A stretch of DNA of 64,000 bases, from positions 8,762,668-8,826,667 of the forward strand of contig SMSO01000032.1 of NCBI GenBank assembly GCA_004764695.1, read 5' to 3'. Of the stretch, positions 19,703-29,310 are shown piece by piece. Position 1 is the stretch's first letter. Each line of letters opens with the position of its first letter. Origin of the DNA: Schizochytrium sp. TIO01. Its lineage: Eukaryota; Sar; Bigyra; Thraustochytrida; Thraustochytriidae. A model generated the notes under the pieces. That model did not search any database, had not been told where the DNA came from, and worked only from the letters and a program-made list of their open reading frames with translations. The position numbers were made by a program, and so were the translations under genes.

Positions 19703-21300
19703 ATGGTTAGCTGGTAAGAATGATGTTTAACCTCTAGAGTGTGAGCAAGATTACAGAGCAGTATTATCATTTGTGGTCATTGAGAACTGAAGCTATCCAG
19801 AATGGGGGTTGTAAGAAAGCCAAAGTATCCATATATCGTTGATATCAAAGCAAGGTTACAGCACTTCACCATTGAGGTGCCTTAGTTGACCTAGAAGCCT
19901 GCTGGTCTATCAGCTACGCTTGTACTCTCACCTTGCTGATATGGGTTTAACTAGGATCCCCACTGGTAGAATACTGACCTACTAGTTTGGTGTAAAGCAC
20001 CATATCCAATCTCTCTAGTAGGGGGATAAAGTGAATATTCGTGGTGAAAGAAGGGTTCTAAAATTGTTTGGGAGTACTATGTAGAAAATCCGCAATGAAA
20101 AGAACCAGGTAATTTGTCATGGACTCCATCAGAGATACGTCGTCCTTGATCTTCTTGCAATAGATACATAACTAGTTAATTTATTGGTCATAACTTTTGT
20201 AAAGTGAAATCGAGCAACATGGGCTCAATGAGAGACGGCATACCAGCAAAGGAAGCGTTCCTGGTGTATCTTTTGGTTGGCTCGTCGCCGCCCACTTGGG
20301 TACTACTTGACAGATGGAGCGATCCGCCAGAATAAGCTCATCTTACTTGATGTGAAACCAGCTCCTTGGATGGTTTGTAGGTTGGTAGTGTAGAACAGCG
20401 CTCTCACATTTGGCTGCAACTAATATGCTAGGTTGCTATGCTGTGATTGTTTCCATGAGATAACAGAGGGCATTTGCTGGCGCTAGCAACAACATTACAA
20501 AGCTTCAATAAAGCAATACAACCAACTCAAACGCTTCGAAACCAGTCACTCAAATAGAGCATTAACCTAACAATCTACTGTGTACACGTTGTTTTAATAA
20601 CTATTACTTCATTCATCTCCTCATGAAGTCAGGTAAGCGAGGCAGTAATCTTCGCTGCAGCACTTAGTATTCTATCCTTATCTTTGTCATTACCCCTATC
20701 TCTCCTCTTTTTTTTTTTTTCTCTCTTTTTTTTTTTTTTTTTCAACTTGAAGATGCTTTGGGTGATTATGGTTCGCAAATCTCAGCTTAGTTAACTTCAG
20801 GAATGACTTCCGAAGCAAACGTGGAGCCTGCATGAGCCCAGTGCACCGTGTGCATGAGAAAAAAATCCATCTTTACGGTCGTTTTCTTCTGTGGCATGCC
20901 CCTTTGTTCGGAAACGTCCGGTCAGGACCTCCAAAAGTAGCCCATTTGGGTGTAACGGCATGAAAGTGGATTCACATAGCAGCGAGTCGCTAGTATTAAG
21001 AAGCGAACAAAATCGCGTGCAGACCCTCCAAAGCCCGTGTCAAAGAGTACGGTCTGGAAGGCCCGTGCGAGCTTGGATCTTTGCACACATTGAGGACCGA
21101 TGCCTGTTGTTTCCTTCTTATCTTTGAAAAGAAAACAGAACGTCTGAGTATGATCGGTTCTGATATATGTGGTATCTAGCACCGTTCTACGGAGAACACC
21201 TTGCAGAGGTAGATAATATGACCACGATGGTGCTAATTAAACCTGAGGCCTGCTTTCTGCAAAGAGGTTCGCGTGGCAAGAAGCCATTGGCAAGATATAA
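19703..21300. other. Gene-free region
   Basis: No long frame or recognisable gene. Two adjacent T tracts (about 12 and 16 T) occur at 20709-20742 within a CT-rich stretch. On the + strand they form a polypyrimidine tract, and on the - strand an oligo-A. The rest is AT-rich unique sequence. Confidence 0.5.
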
Positions 21301-21303
21301 TGC

Positions 21304-22430
21304 TGCACGGTTTTCGAACCTCAAGTAATGCGAGTTTGCATTGGTGCGAAGAATATGCATGCGAAGAAGCATAGAAGCAAACGCTGACTTTCCCTGCCTT
21401 GGACTTTTCATACTAGTAGGACGTGCGAATTCGCATGCACAGCACAGAGGTCTCCATGAGATTTTGCGCTTGAAGCAAGAGTATAGGACAATCTCAGGAA
21501 CAGGACCTTGTGCGAATTCTGTGGTGCGCTGAGCAAATCGTTTCGTGCAGCAAAGTCTCATGATTATCAATGGTCATTCTCATGACATTATGGCTGAAGT
21601 AAGCAACAGATGATGAATCTGCACGGTTACGTCCAGTTTTCGTGAGTTGTGCTTTTTCACACGACTGCAACATAATGAGCAACACTAGAAGGCTATGCGA
21701 ATTTGATGGCCACAATGAGAGAATAAGCATGCGAAGAAGCTGCACGGTTATATCCAATTTCGTAAGTTAAATTGACTACAACTTATAAAGGTTGTGCGAA
21801 TTTGAGCAAACAAGGAAGGACTAGCATGCGAAGAAGGTGCACAGTTACCTTTAGTCTCCATGCATATATTTGACTGCAACTTACAAGGGTATGCGAATTA
21901 AAATAAGAAAATATTACAGTATGCGAAGAAATTGCACGGTTACATTCTGTTTACGTGAGATAGTACTTCCCGTAATTGAGACTCATTGACGCCTACTCAG
22001 TGCAAATAGTGAGCTGTGCGAATTTGACAAGAATTGCTGTGTGAATTCGAGCACGAAACTAGGAAGATTCATCCATAGTTCGAAAACTTTCCTGAGCAAA
22101 ATGGATGAAAAGTCAGCTAGGCCTGCATAGCATGCGAGTTTATGATTACTAGTATTGTCTGGAAAAGCATAGAAAGTCGTGCGAGTTTGCGAGGTTTGCT
22201 CAGCGTTCTCTTGCTTCAGTTATCTAGGAATGCGAGTTTTCTACTTCTAGAGAATACTTGGGAAGGCTTAGGTGGCGATGCGAATTTGCTGTTCTCATGA
22301 CTTCCGCACGAGCTTGGCTTATGCGAGTTTACTGCTCTCATGACTTCCGCACGAGCTCAACTTATGCGAGTTTACTGCTCTCATGACTTCCGCACGGGCC
22401 TGGGTCGTGCGAGTTTACTGCTCTCACTTC
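21304..22430 (+). repeat. Diverged tandem array built on TGCGA(A/G)TTT
   Basis: TGCGAATT/TGCGAGTT occurs at 21329, 21424, 21511, 21695, 21794, 21892, 22017, 22133, 22180, 22231, 22279, 22322, 22365 and 22408. Between 21600 and 21960 a composite unit of about 95-120 bp recurs. It comprises TGCGAATTTG, then GCATGCGAAGAAG, then TGCACGGTTA (at 21620, 21741, 21838 as TGCACAGTTA, and 21933), then GACTGCAAC or GACTACAAC. Several copies can fold with the motif in the loop: AATGC/GCATT around GAGTTT at 21327-21342, ATGC/GCAT around GAAGAA at 21359-21372, and GTGC/GCAT around GAATTC at 21423. Pairing is less regular than in the AAGGGA array downstream. I see no coding potential. Confidence 0.8.
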
Positions 22431-22434
22431 TTCA
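22276..22434 (+). repeat. 43-bp tandem repeat, about 3.5-4 copies
   Basis: TGCGA starts at 22279, 22322, 22365 and 22408, exactly 43 bp apart. Each unit reads TGCGAGTTTACTGCTCTCAT, then GACTTCCGCACGAGC, then a variable 6-8 bases. It is the homogenised right end of the TGCGA array. The CGCA before the variable bases can pair with TGCG of the next unit. In the last unit the pairing is extended to CGCACG/CGTGCG by changes on both sides. Confidence 0.9.
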
Positions 22435-23222
22435 GCATAGTGGAAAACTCAAGTTACCATGTTAACATAAAAGGGGCCGCCATATCAATGTGGGGGTCCA
22501 TCGACAAGCTGGTGTCCGCAGAGCAACAGCAAACCCCAAACAGCTCAACCACAAGCAACCAAACACGCAACTAAACAAGCAACCAAACAAGTAAACAAAC
22601 AAGTAAACAAACAAACAATGACACCAGACCTACAAAAGTAGCGATTGCGTATCACGAAACTGCGGATCGGCATTGTACGAGATGCTTAAAACTTTAGTTT
22701 CAATACCAACGCAACAACTGCGATGACGATATCCAAGTCCTTCGCGAGTCTCACCCAGATGGGTTGAGCAAACTAAGCAACGCTCGTGTACCTGGTGTAA
22801 AACATACCAGGGGCACTCACTCGAACTCTACAACAAACGGTTGTTCGAGTCCTTACAATCTCTTGATGTATTGTCACAATTGTTGACCTCGGCCTACTAC
22901 AATGCTGCAACAACGGTGCATTGCGATTGGTGCGCTTCACAACACTGGTGGTGCGACTTAATCAGCCTTCTAAGCATTTCCAGAAAGCTCGTTTATTCTT
23001 GGACAAGGCCATGCGAGGCCCTCCAATGCTTAGACGTGGCTTTCAGAAAGGGCTTACAGCCAAGGATCTGAGCCTTCTCATGTATAAAGGTAGTAGTTAT
23101 CCAGCGATGGTCCTGGCTGGATGTTTGCTGTAAACTGACTTCTTATCGAGGTTTAATCAAGGTCACGTCTCCTTTGACGATGTCATCTGGCTGACTTACT
23201 TTACAAGAGAATCTCCGGGATT
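22435..23222. other. Gene-free spacer between the two arrays
   Basis: No gene recognised. It includes an (A)ACAA/AAGC-rich run at about 22555-22615 and a possible hairpin at about 22790-22815 (CTGGT/ACCAG). TGCGATTGGTGCGC near 22922 weakly recalls the TGCGA motif. Short frames at 22841-23133 have no recognisable domain. Confidence 0.5.
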
Positions 23223-25370
23223 GACCACGCGAGGTCTTTCCCTTACTATGGGCTCTATTACGTTACGGAGGTCGTCTCCGCGGATTTGCATGTGAACATG
23301 TCTGTTAGATAGACCAAGCATAGTCTTTCTTTTCTAATACAAGATCTGTAGATATGAAAGAATGATGTACTGTTCGGAGCCGAGCCAAGGGAGGCCTTTT
23401 CTGAACTTTGAAATTCTAGAGTGACCAAGGGAGGTCTTTCTAATCGAAAACTTGTATACATCTTTCAATATTCGGCATTAAATCATGCGAAGTTTTCTCA
23501 CGAAGCGTTATCTGGATGCATTTATCTTCAAATTGATCAAGGGAGATCAACTTTGAAGTATTGAGGTTAGAAAAGCTATTTTACACCCCAAATGGTAACT
23601 GTAGCTGATTTTGCTACTATCAATGGAGGCTCTGAAGCGTGTTTGCAAATTGGTCAAGGGAGACCTTTGTGTGTAACATCTGGGCACATCATCGACAAGC
23701 ATATGAAAAGCACAAGTTCAAGCTGACAATGGATTATGGCCAAGGGAGGTCCCATATTCGCAAAAACTTTGTGTAGGTCAAAATAACTCATGCTACACTT
23801 GCCATTAGGGTTACTTTTTGTCTGATGAAGCTATGTGGATAATGACCAAGGGAGGTCCCACAAACAGCATCAGATATTGTGGCTGCAAAAGCGATAGGAT
23901 ACAACTGAAATTTAGATGCGAAATCGTGACCAAGGGAGGTTCTTTTTCAGCTGATGAACTTATTAGTGTCTCTGTCCTTTTACAGTTTGGAGTTGAGATA
24001 AATGAGAAGAAAATGAGGGGAAAGTTGCCGAAAGTACTGTGCAGATCAAGGGAGATCTTCATGGCGCCACCGGCTCAAACCCTCTCTTTCTGATCGTCAA
24101 CGTTTTGGGGGAACGGAGACTTGGGGCTCAACAAAAGGAGGTTTGATACATGCCCATTTCAGGTACACCAACATGATCAAGGGAGATCTGGTTAGCCTAA
24201 ATTTGGTCCTGACATATTTTCTTTTTGTGGCACCACTTTGGAGACACATGCACAATCATAACCATCACTGTGCTTCGAATGTGATCAAGGGAGATCCTCG
24301 AGCATACATATGATTATGACTTCATTGCATTATTGTTGGTATATTTGTAGCTTGAAGATGACCAAGGGAGGTTCCTTCATTCAACAAATAAAGACTACAA
24401 ATTTTCGATGCCACGCTCACGCTCAGTAAACCTGATGAGACCAAGGGAGGTCCTTCAAGTTACTGTGCAGAACTATACTGTGTGCTTGGGCTCTGTATGT
24501 AGGACAAAAACCAAGGGAGGTTTCCTACGCGTGGATCCAAGACACTTTAAATTCTCCTCTCAGTCAAGCCTCCTCCTCAACTTTTCTTCATTGAGTGAAA
24601 ACACAAGATACAAGTGTCCTAGCATGAAAACAAATGACCAAGGGAGGTCTTTTATGTCTTCGACACACAAACCCGTGTTTGCTCTCCTTAAGGCAATGGT
24701 GAATGACCTTATGCATGTCAGTTTTTCGACAAACCCTATTCACAAGACTAAGGGAAGTCCTTTGTGATGATGGCCACGTCTATGCGCTGTATGCATGTTT
24801 ATTTATTGTGTGAAGAATTTGAGCCAAGGGAGGTTCTTTCTGCGTGCAATAAAGCAACTCCTTCAGTCTTCGCCCGAACCAATATAAACGTCCTCAATTC
24901 ACAGCTATCACCTATCTGTGCACTTTTCCATCACATCCAACTCCGATCATCCCTATCTCAACTTTACAATCAGTAAGATGACTACAAACTAAGTGACCCA
25001 TAGTCTTCTGCCCACTACCAATCTCCAGTAAATCGCTGCACCTAGCATCTTGTGAACGACACGTAAGTATTGTCCAAGGGAGGACTTTCCAAACTCGTGG
25101 CTTTCACAATATGCTATAGATTTTGAAGGATATGCTGCAACGTCGAGCACCATCTCTGCCCAAGGGAGGACTTTGATGCATTTGCCAACACATTGTTGCC
25201 TTATCCTGATTGCACATTTTTCATACGCCAAGGAAGGCCTGATATACTGTGAGATGAGTAATAGGTCAAGACTTTAAAGTTCCACTTTATTATTCCCAGG
25301 GATCTGACAGAGTAAACCATACTGCCATCGTTGAACAAAGTTCATGCATGACCAAGGGAGGTTTCATACT
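23217..25370 (+). repeat. Array of ~22 stem-loops with conserved AAGGGA hexaloop and covarying stems
   Basis: Loop starts on the + strand: 23227 (variant ACGCGA), 23315 (degenerate), 23387, 23427, 23539, 23656, 23742, 23848, 23932, 24048, 24179, 24287, 24364, 24443, 24513, 24640, 24750, 24826, 25076, 25162, 25230 (AAGGAA) and 25354. Most spacings are 70-130 bp. The closing stem changes while staying paired: GACC/GGTC (23423, 23844, 24439, 24636), GATC/GATC (23535, 24044, 24175, 24283), GGTC/GACC (23652), GACT/AGTC (24746), GTCC/GGAC (25072), GCC/GGC (23384, 25227) and AACC/GGTT (24509). Outside a small bulge or internal loop many copies pair again: GGGA/TCCC, TAGA/TCTA, TGTGG/CCACA, CTGAAA/TTTCAG, TGAAG/CTTCA, GTAGG/CCTAC and CACAA/TTGTG. 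Sequence between hairpins is not conserved and frames are broken, so this is not coding. It is probably part of a structured RNA. Confidence 0.85.
23526..23558 (+). repeat. Longest hairpin of the AAGGGA array (13 bp stem)
   Basis: CTTCAAA plus TTGATC (23526-23538), loop AAGGGA (23539-23544), then GATCAA, one bulged C (23551) and TTTGAAG (to 23558). All 13 pairs are Watson-Crick, with one bulge separating a 6-bp inner helix and a 7-bp outer helix. It shows the general plan of the array in its clearest form. Confidence 0.9.
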
Positions 25371-26955
25371 ATGAGCTTTCACAACGTGCAGCGTCCTCAC
25401 CTGGACATGTCTTCTACACTCTTCTGTCTCTGAGTTACCCGTGGCACGGTCTATTTTATTGACCTATCTATTTTTTTTTTCTAACCCTTGCTTTCAGCAT
25501 GTTCAAAGGCCAAGGGTCGAGTGCGGCCTTGGTTAGGTAGGGCCTTTGGGATGCGGCCACGAACGCTAGAAAATTTTCGCCAAATACCTTATTTGTAGCA
25601 AGGTACGCGCAACTTACGATAACCAAGTAAATTGTGTGAATTGCTTCTATAGTGGCACCCAAACTTTAAGTACTTAAAACACAGAACACATTTTGCTTAT
25701 ATATTTTCATTTCCACTTCGTTTCAGTTCTTACTTTTAATACAACTCTGAAGGCTTCCGAACATTGCAGTATCAGCACTGGCAGCTTTCCAAGTGCTTGC
25801 TTCCCTCCTTTTGGTTATCATTATTATGATTGCATAATTATCATTATCATTCTTGCTATTATACTTATTAAAATTGTCCCGACTCGGCAACACCAAGAAA
25901 GAACTCTAAATCGAAGACTCTCGGGGACCTTCTTAACGTCTACCTTTGACAATGTGTAGGTCCCGTGAAGCAGCGTGTAGATCGTTTTGGTTCTTCTTCA
26001 ACATGGTTACTTTCAATTTAAGTCTGATAGCTTGGAGTCGTACAATCCTCAGTCGGATAAAACTCTCGTAAGAGTCTCTGAAAGACGTTGAGAGGTAGCT
26101 CGGAGCAATGTTCAGCAATAGAGAGGTTGTTCAAATCGTCATACGTTTACGATAGCGTGGTGGTTTGGAACGCCACAGTGAGAGCTTCGTTTCAGACTAG
26201 TGTTACGATGTGTGAGAGTGACTTCGTTTATGATATGTGAACTGATTGCGAGCTTGCAAAATCTGAGAATGTGTATTGTCAAAAGGAAAGCAAGAGACAA
26301 CATGGAGAGGAAAATACAATCGTTGGCAAGAAGATAGGGACAATAACAATTAAATATTGAGAGAAGCAAATGAAATGTCGCATGAAAAGTGGGGCTGATG
26401 ATATTAACAGAGAAACAGTTTCAGGATTTTTTTATTTTTTTTTAATTTGAAGCTACAAAGGAAGATTTTAGTCACAAGATCATCAGACAGGGAACAGATG
26501 TCAGAGTGGTGGAAACCTCTACATAGATCTTAGTGAATGCAGTTGAAGAGCTCTGCTAGTACTTCGTCGAGGGTAACCCAATAATCTTTTAGTGGCGGCA
26601 GCAAAAACAAGAGCAGCGGCTGGAACGTTTCCCTTGGTGAAAGAATCCAATATAATGCTATGCTGCAAAAAGAAATCACTTTAAAGTGTATGAGTTCTGT
26701 GATGGGCTCGTTCTTTTCTTTTTCTTTTTTTTTTGCGTGATGCGCACATTTGATTTCCACATGCTGGGGTACACAGGGCAAAAGCGTCGTAGACAGGTTG
26801 TACAGGGCTACTCAAGTTTCTTGCTAGTGATGTGTGTGTGTTGGGGTGGGGGTATGAAGTGGGTTTGTTTGAATGTATGGTCGGGTTGCAGTCCTATTGT
26901 TTTGATTCCATGAGGGCGTTGATATGTTTGGCTCGCGTGCCTGCGAAAGAGGTGT
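25371..26955. other. Gene-free region
   Basis: No gene recognised. An inverted repeat AAAGGCC (25505) / GGCCTTT (25541) lies just beyond the hairpin array and may be its last, larger helix. There are T-rich tracts near 25472, 26428 and 26722. From about 26700 the sequence is the 3' flank of the Cys-rich membrane protein gene (-). Confidence 0.5.
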
Positions 26956-27474
26956 TTAGACCTTCTCTACAAGGGACGTCTCAAGATCTAATGCGGGGTT
27001 TTCTGCACCCCCATCCAAGTCTATTGAGTTGGCCTTGTTGTTGGTATTAATGCGGCTGTTGAGCACGAACAGACCAATGATGAAGCCAAAGATGCCCAAA
27101 AATCCCGATACGAGAGCAAAGATTGCAATCGTGCGGGGTTGCATAACGCGCTTTTCCTCAGGCAGGTGGGCCTCGCGCGATCTGAGGCAATAGGTGCTCA
27201 CAGCCATGAAGATCAGCGAGACGGTTACTGCAACGAGCATGCAGTGGTAAGGATAATTTTGTGTGCAGCGGATTGAAAATCTTTGGACCTTGTTGATCAT
27301 GTCCTCGAGCTCGTCATACTCATGGAGATTGTCCAGCACAGATGCCTTGTTTATCCATGGGCGGCTCACGCACTGAATTACAGTGGAGAAAATGTAGCAT
27401 CCCCCGCTCTCGCATAGATTCTCGCAGCAGCTGTCCTCTGCGCTGTAAAACTCAAGTGATTTGCAAAGAGGCAT
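26956..27474 (-). CDS. Cys-rich two-TM membrane protein, paralogue A
   Basis: This 172-residue protein starts at ATG 27474 (MPLCKSLEF); the five codons upstream begin with a non-ATG codon. The N-terminal 75 residues contain a cysteine cluster CCENLCESGGC (C16, C17, C21, C26) and further Cys at 35, 70 and 78. TM1 is about 78-96. The short loop REAHLPEEKRV (100-110) precedes TM2 (about 116-138), and an acidic C-tail ends LETSLVEKV. A second gene at 37266-37742 has the same plan and the same loop (READLPPESRV), so the two are paralogues. With no signal peptide, a likely topology puts both termini on one side of the membrane. Whether the Cys cluster is luminal (disulphides) or cytosolic (metal, acylation) cannot be decided. 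No known family is recognised. Confidence 0.8.
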   Translation of the reverse strand: MPLCKSLEFYSAEDSCCENLCESGGCYIFSTVIQCVSRPWINKASVLDNLHEYDELEDMINKVQRFSIRCTQNYPYHCMLVAVTVSLIFMAVSTYCLRSREAHLPEEKRVMQPRTIAIFALVSGFLGIFGFIIGLFVLNSRINTNNKANSIDLDGGAENPALDLETSLVEKV

Positions 27475-28138
27475 TTTTCTGTTCGTCACCTCGACTCACG
27501 GAAGCAACAGCAGCAGCCGAATCTACAACGCTAATAATCCTCCACTCTAATGGTCCTGTTTGTCTCCGCTACAGGTGGAATGTCTGTTAGCGAGCTGATC
27601 CGTCGGCCCGAGCTTGTCCAGATAGCGCAGCAATCGAACGAGTGATGATAACGGGAGTGAATAAATTGGTACAAAAGTCACCCCTCCCAAAAGCAGAAGA
27701 CCTTCTCCACAAAGGCAGACTTGCTAAGCTAAACACGGCCAGAATTAATTCTTGAGACTTGAACAAGCCTCGAAGCGTCCCTCTCGCGGTAGGCGGGGCG
27801 CGTGGTTCTGCTCCACTATACTCCTCAGAGAGCGGAGACGAGCAAGAGAACCCTGGCTACGGTACGAGCAGCAGCGACAACGCTTTACAGCTACTGTAAT
27901 AGTACAAGACTCTCAGGCAGCCGCACGCTTTGCGGTCTAACACTCTAACTCCGTCGCTCGCCGCGTACTCCAGGCAGGCAGCCAGGGGTACCGGCTTGTC
28001 CACCGCGGGCGTGCTTCTCTGTCGCGGCAGGCACGCAGGCAGGCACGCAGGCAACCAGCAAGCGTGAGCACCACGCTATCAGCGGGCGGAGCGACTTTGG
28101 AGGACCGAGCGGAAGTAGTTCTCAGTTTGCTTTCTCTC

Positions 28139-28193
<55 letters not shown>

Positions 28194-29279
28194 TTTCTTT
28201 TCTTTTAAACATTATTTTAAATTTAAAGATGCTTGTTTGTTTGTTTGTCTGTTTATTTGTTTGTCTGTTTATTTGTTTATTTGTTTATTTGTTTATTTGT
28301 TTATTTGCTTTCCATTATTTCATTTCATCCTCCCTTCCACTTCCTTTCGACACTTTCTGTGCTTTAAAAACGATTGTTCCATACCCAAAAAGGAAAGAAG
28401 AAGAAAAACAAAAACAGAAGAAACAACAACAACAACCCTTTCTTTCCTTGCAGCGAGCAGGCAGCCTTCGCTCTTCAGCCATGCGTATGATCTTCTTGCT
28501 AGGCCCACGCTCCCTCTCACTTCAGGCCGTGCCTTCTTCCCTTCCTTCCTGCCTGCCTGCCTGCCTGCCTGCCTGCACCTCACGCCCCTGCGCATCCCCT
28601 TCGCGACTCCTGACTTTGACTTTCAAGATGGGTGCTTCTGCTCTTTCTTTTCTCTTTCTTTTCTCTTTCTTTTCTCTCTCTTTTCTCTTTTCTTTTATTG
28701 CTTTTCTCTTTCTTTTCTCTTTTCTCTTTCTTTTCTTTCGTGCAGTTGGAAAGCCCTACCGCCCCCTAGCAACTCCTACCGCCCCCTCTCTCGACATCAG
28801 CGTCGAGGTTCTCCACGGCCTCTCAGGCTTGCATTCCTTCGAAGGCCCTCTGCACCGCCTGCGGCTGCCAGACCGTCTGGCCAGCTGGCCATCCAGGCAC
28901 ACCACACCAGCCAGGCACTGCCTCGCTTGCCTTCGGCCGCCAGCAGGCAGGGCTGATCTCGCCTGCCTGGGTCTGCTTTGATGCTGCGACGATTTTGATT
29001 CCCTCCGTCTCGCCACCTCCATATCAAACTCGTATGAGACCTTCCGGCGCACACTGGAGTTCTTCGAGTTTGCGGCTGTTCTTTTCGCGCTTCGCATCTT
29101 CCCTTATCGACGCATCTGTAAGAAAGAACAGGCAGAGGTCGTTTGGAACAGAACAGACAGAACCCACTCCCTCCAAAGGCGGTGCTACAAAACTGTCTGT
29201 TCTTTCTAGACTTGCGTTCTTTCTTTTCTTTGCGTTCTTTTCTTTGTGTTCTTTCATGAATGAATGATTGATTGATTGA

Positions 29280-29310
<31 letters not shown>

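Noticed and set aside
23217-25370. CRISPR-like array
   Set aside because: Only about 14-16 bp is shared per unit, stems vary and spacing is irregular (40-250 bp). The host is a eukaryote and there are no cas genes.
23217-25370. Ribosome-binding (AAGGGAGG, Shine-Dalgarno-like) sites before small ORFs
   Set aside because: The neighbouring genes are eukaryotic, no ATG follows at fixed distance, and the conserved part includes the paired 5' arm, which Shine-Dalgarno sites would not need.
28064-28981. 305-codon open frame
   Set aside because: It is made of FFLSFFLS, CLFVCLF and SFLFLFSF repeats from CTTT, TTTG and TTTCTC microsatellites. There is no domain, and overlapping frames are open too.
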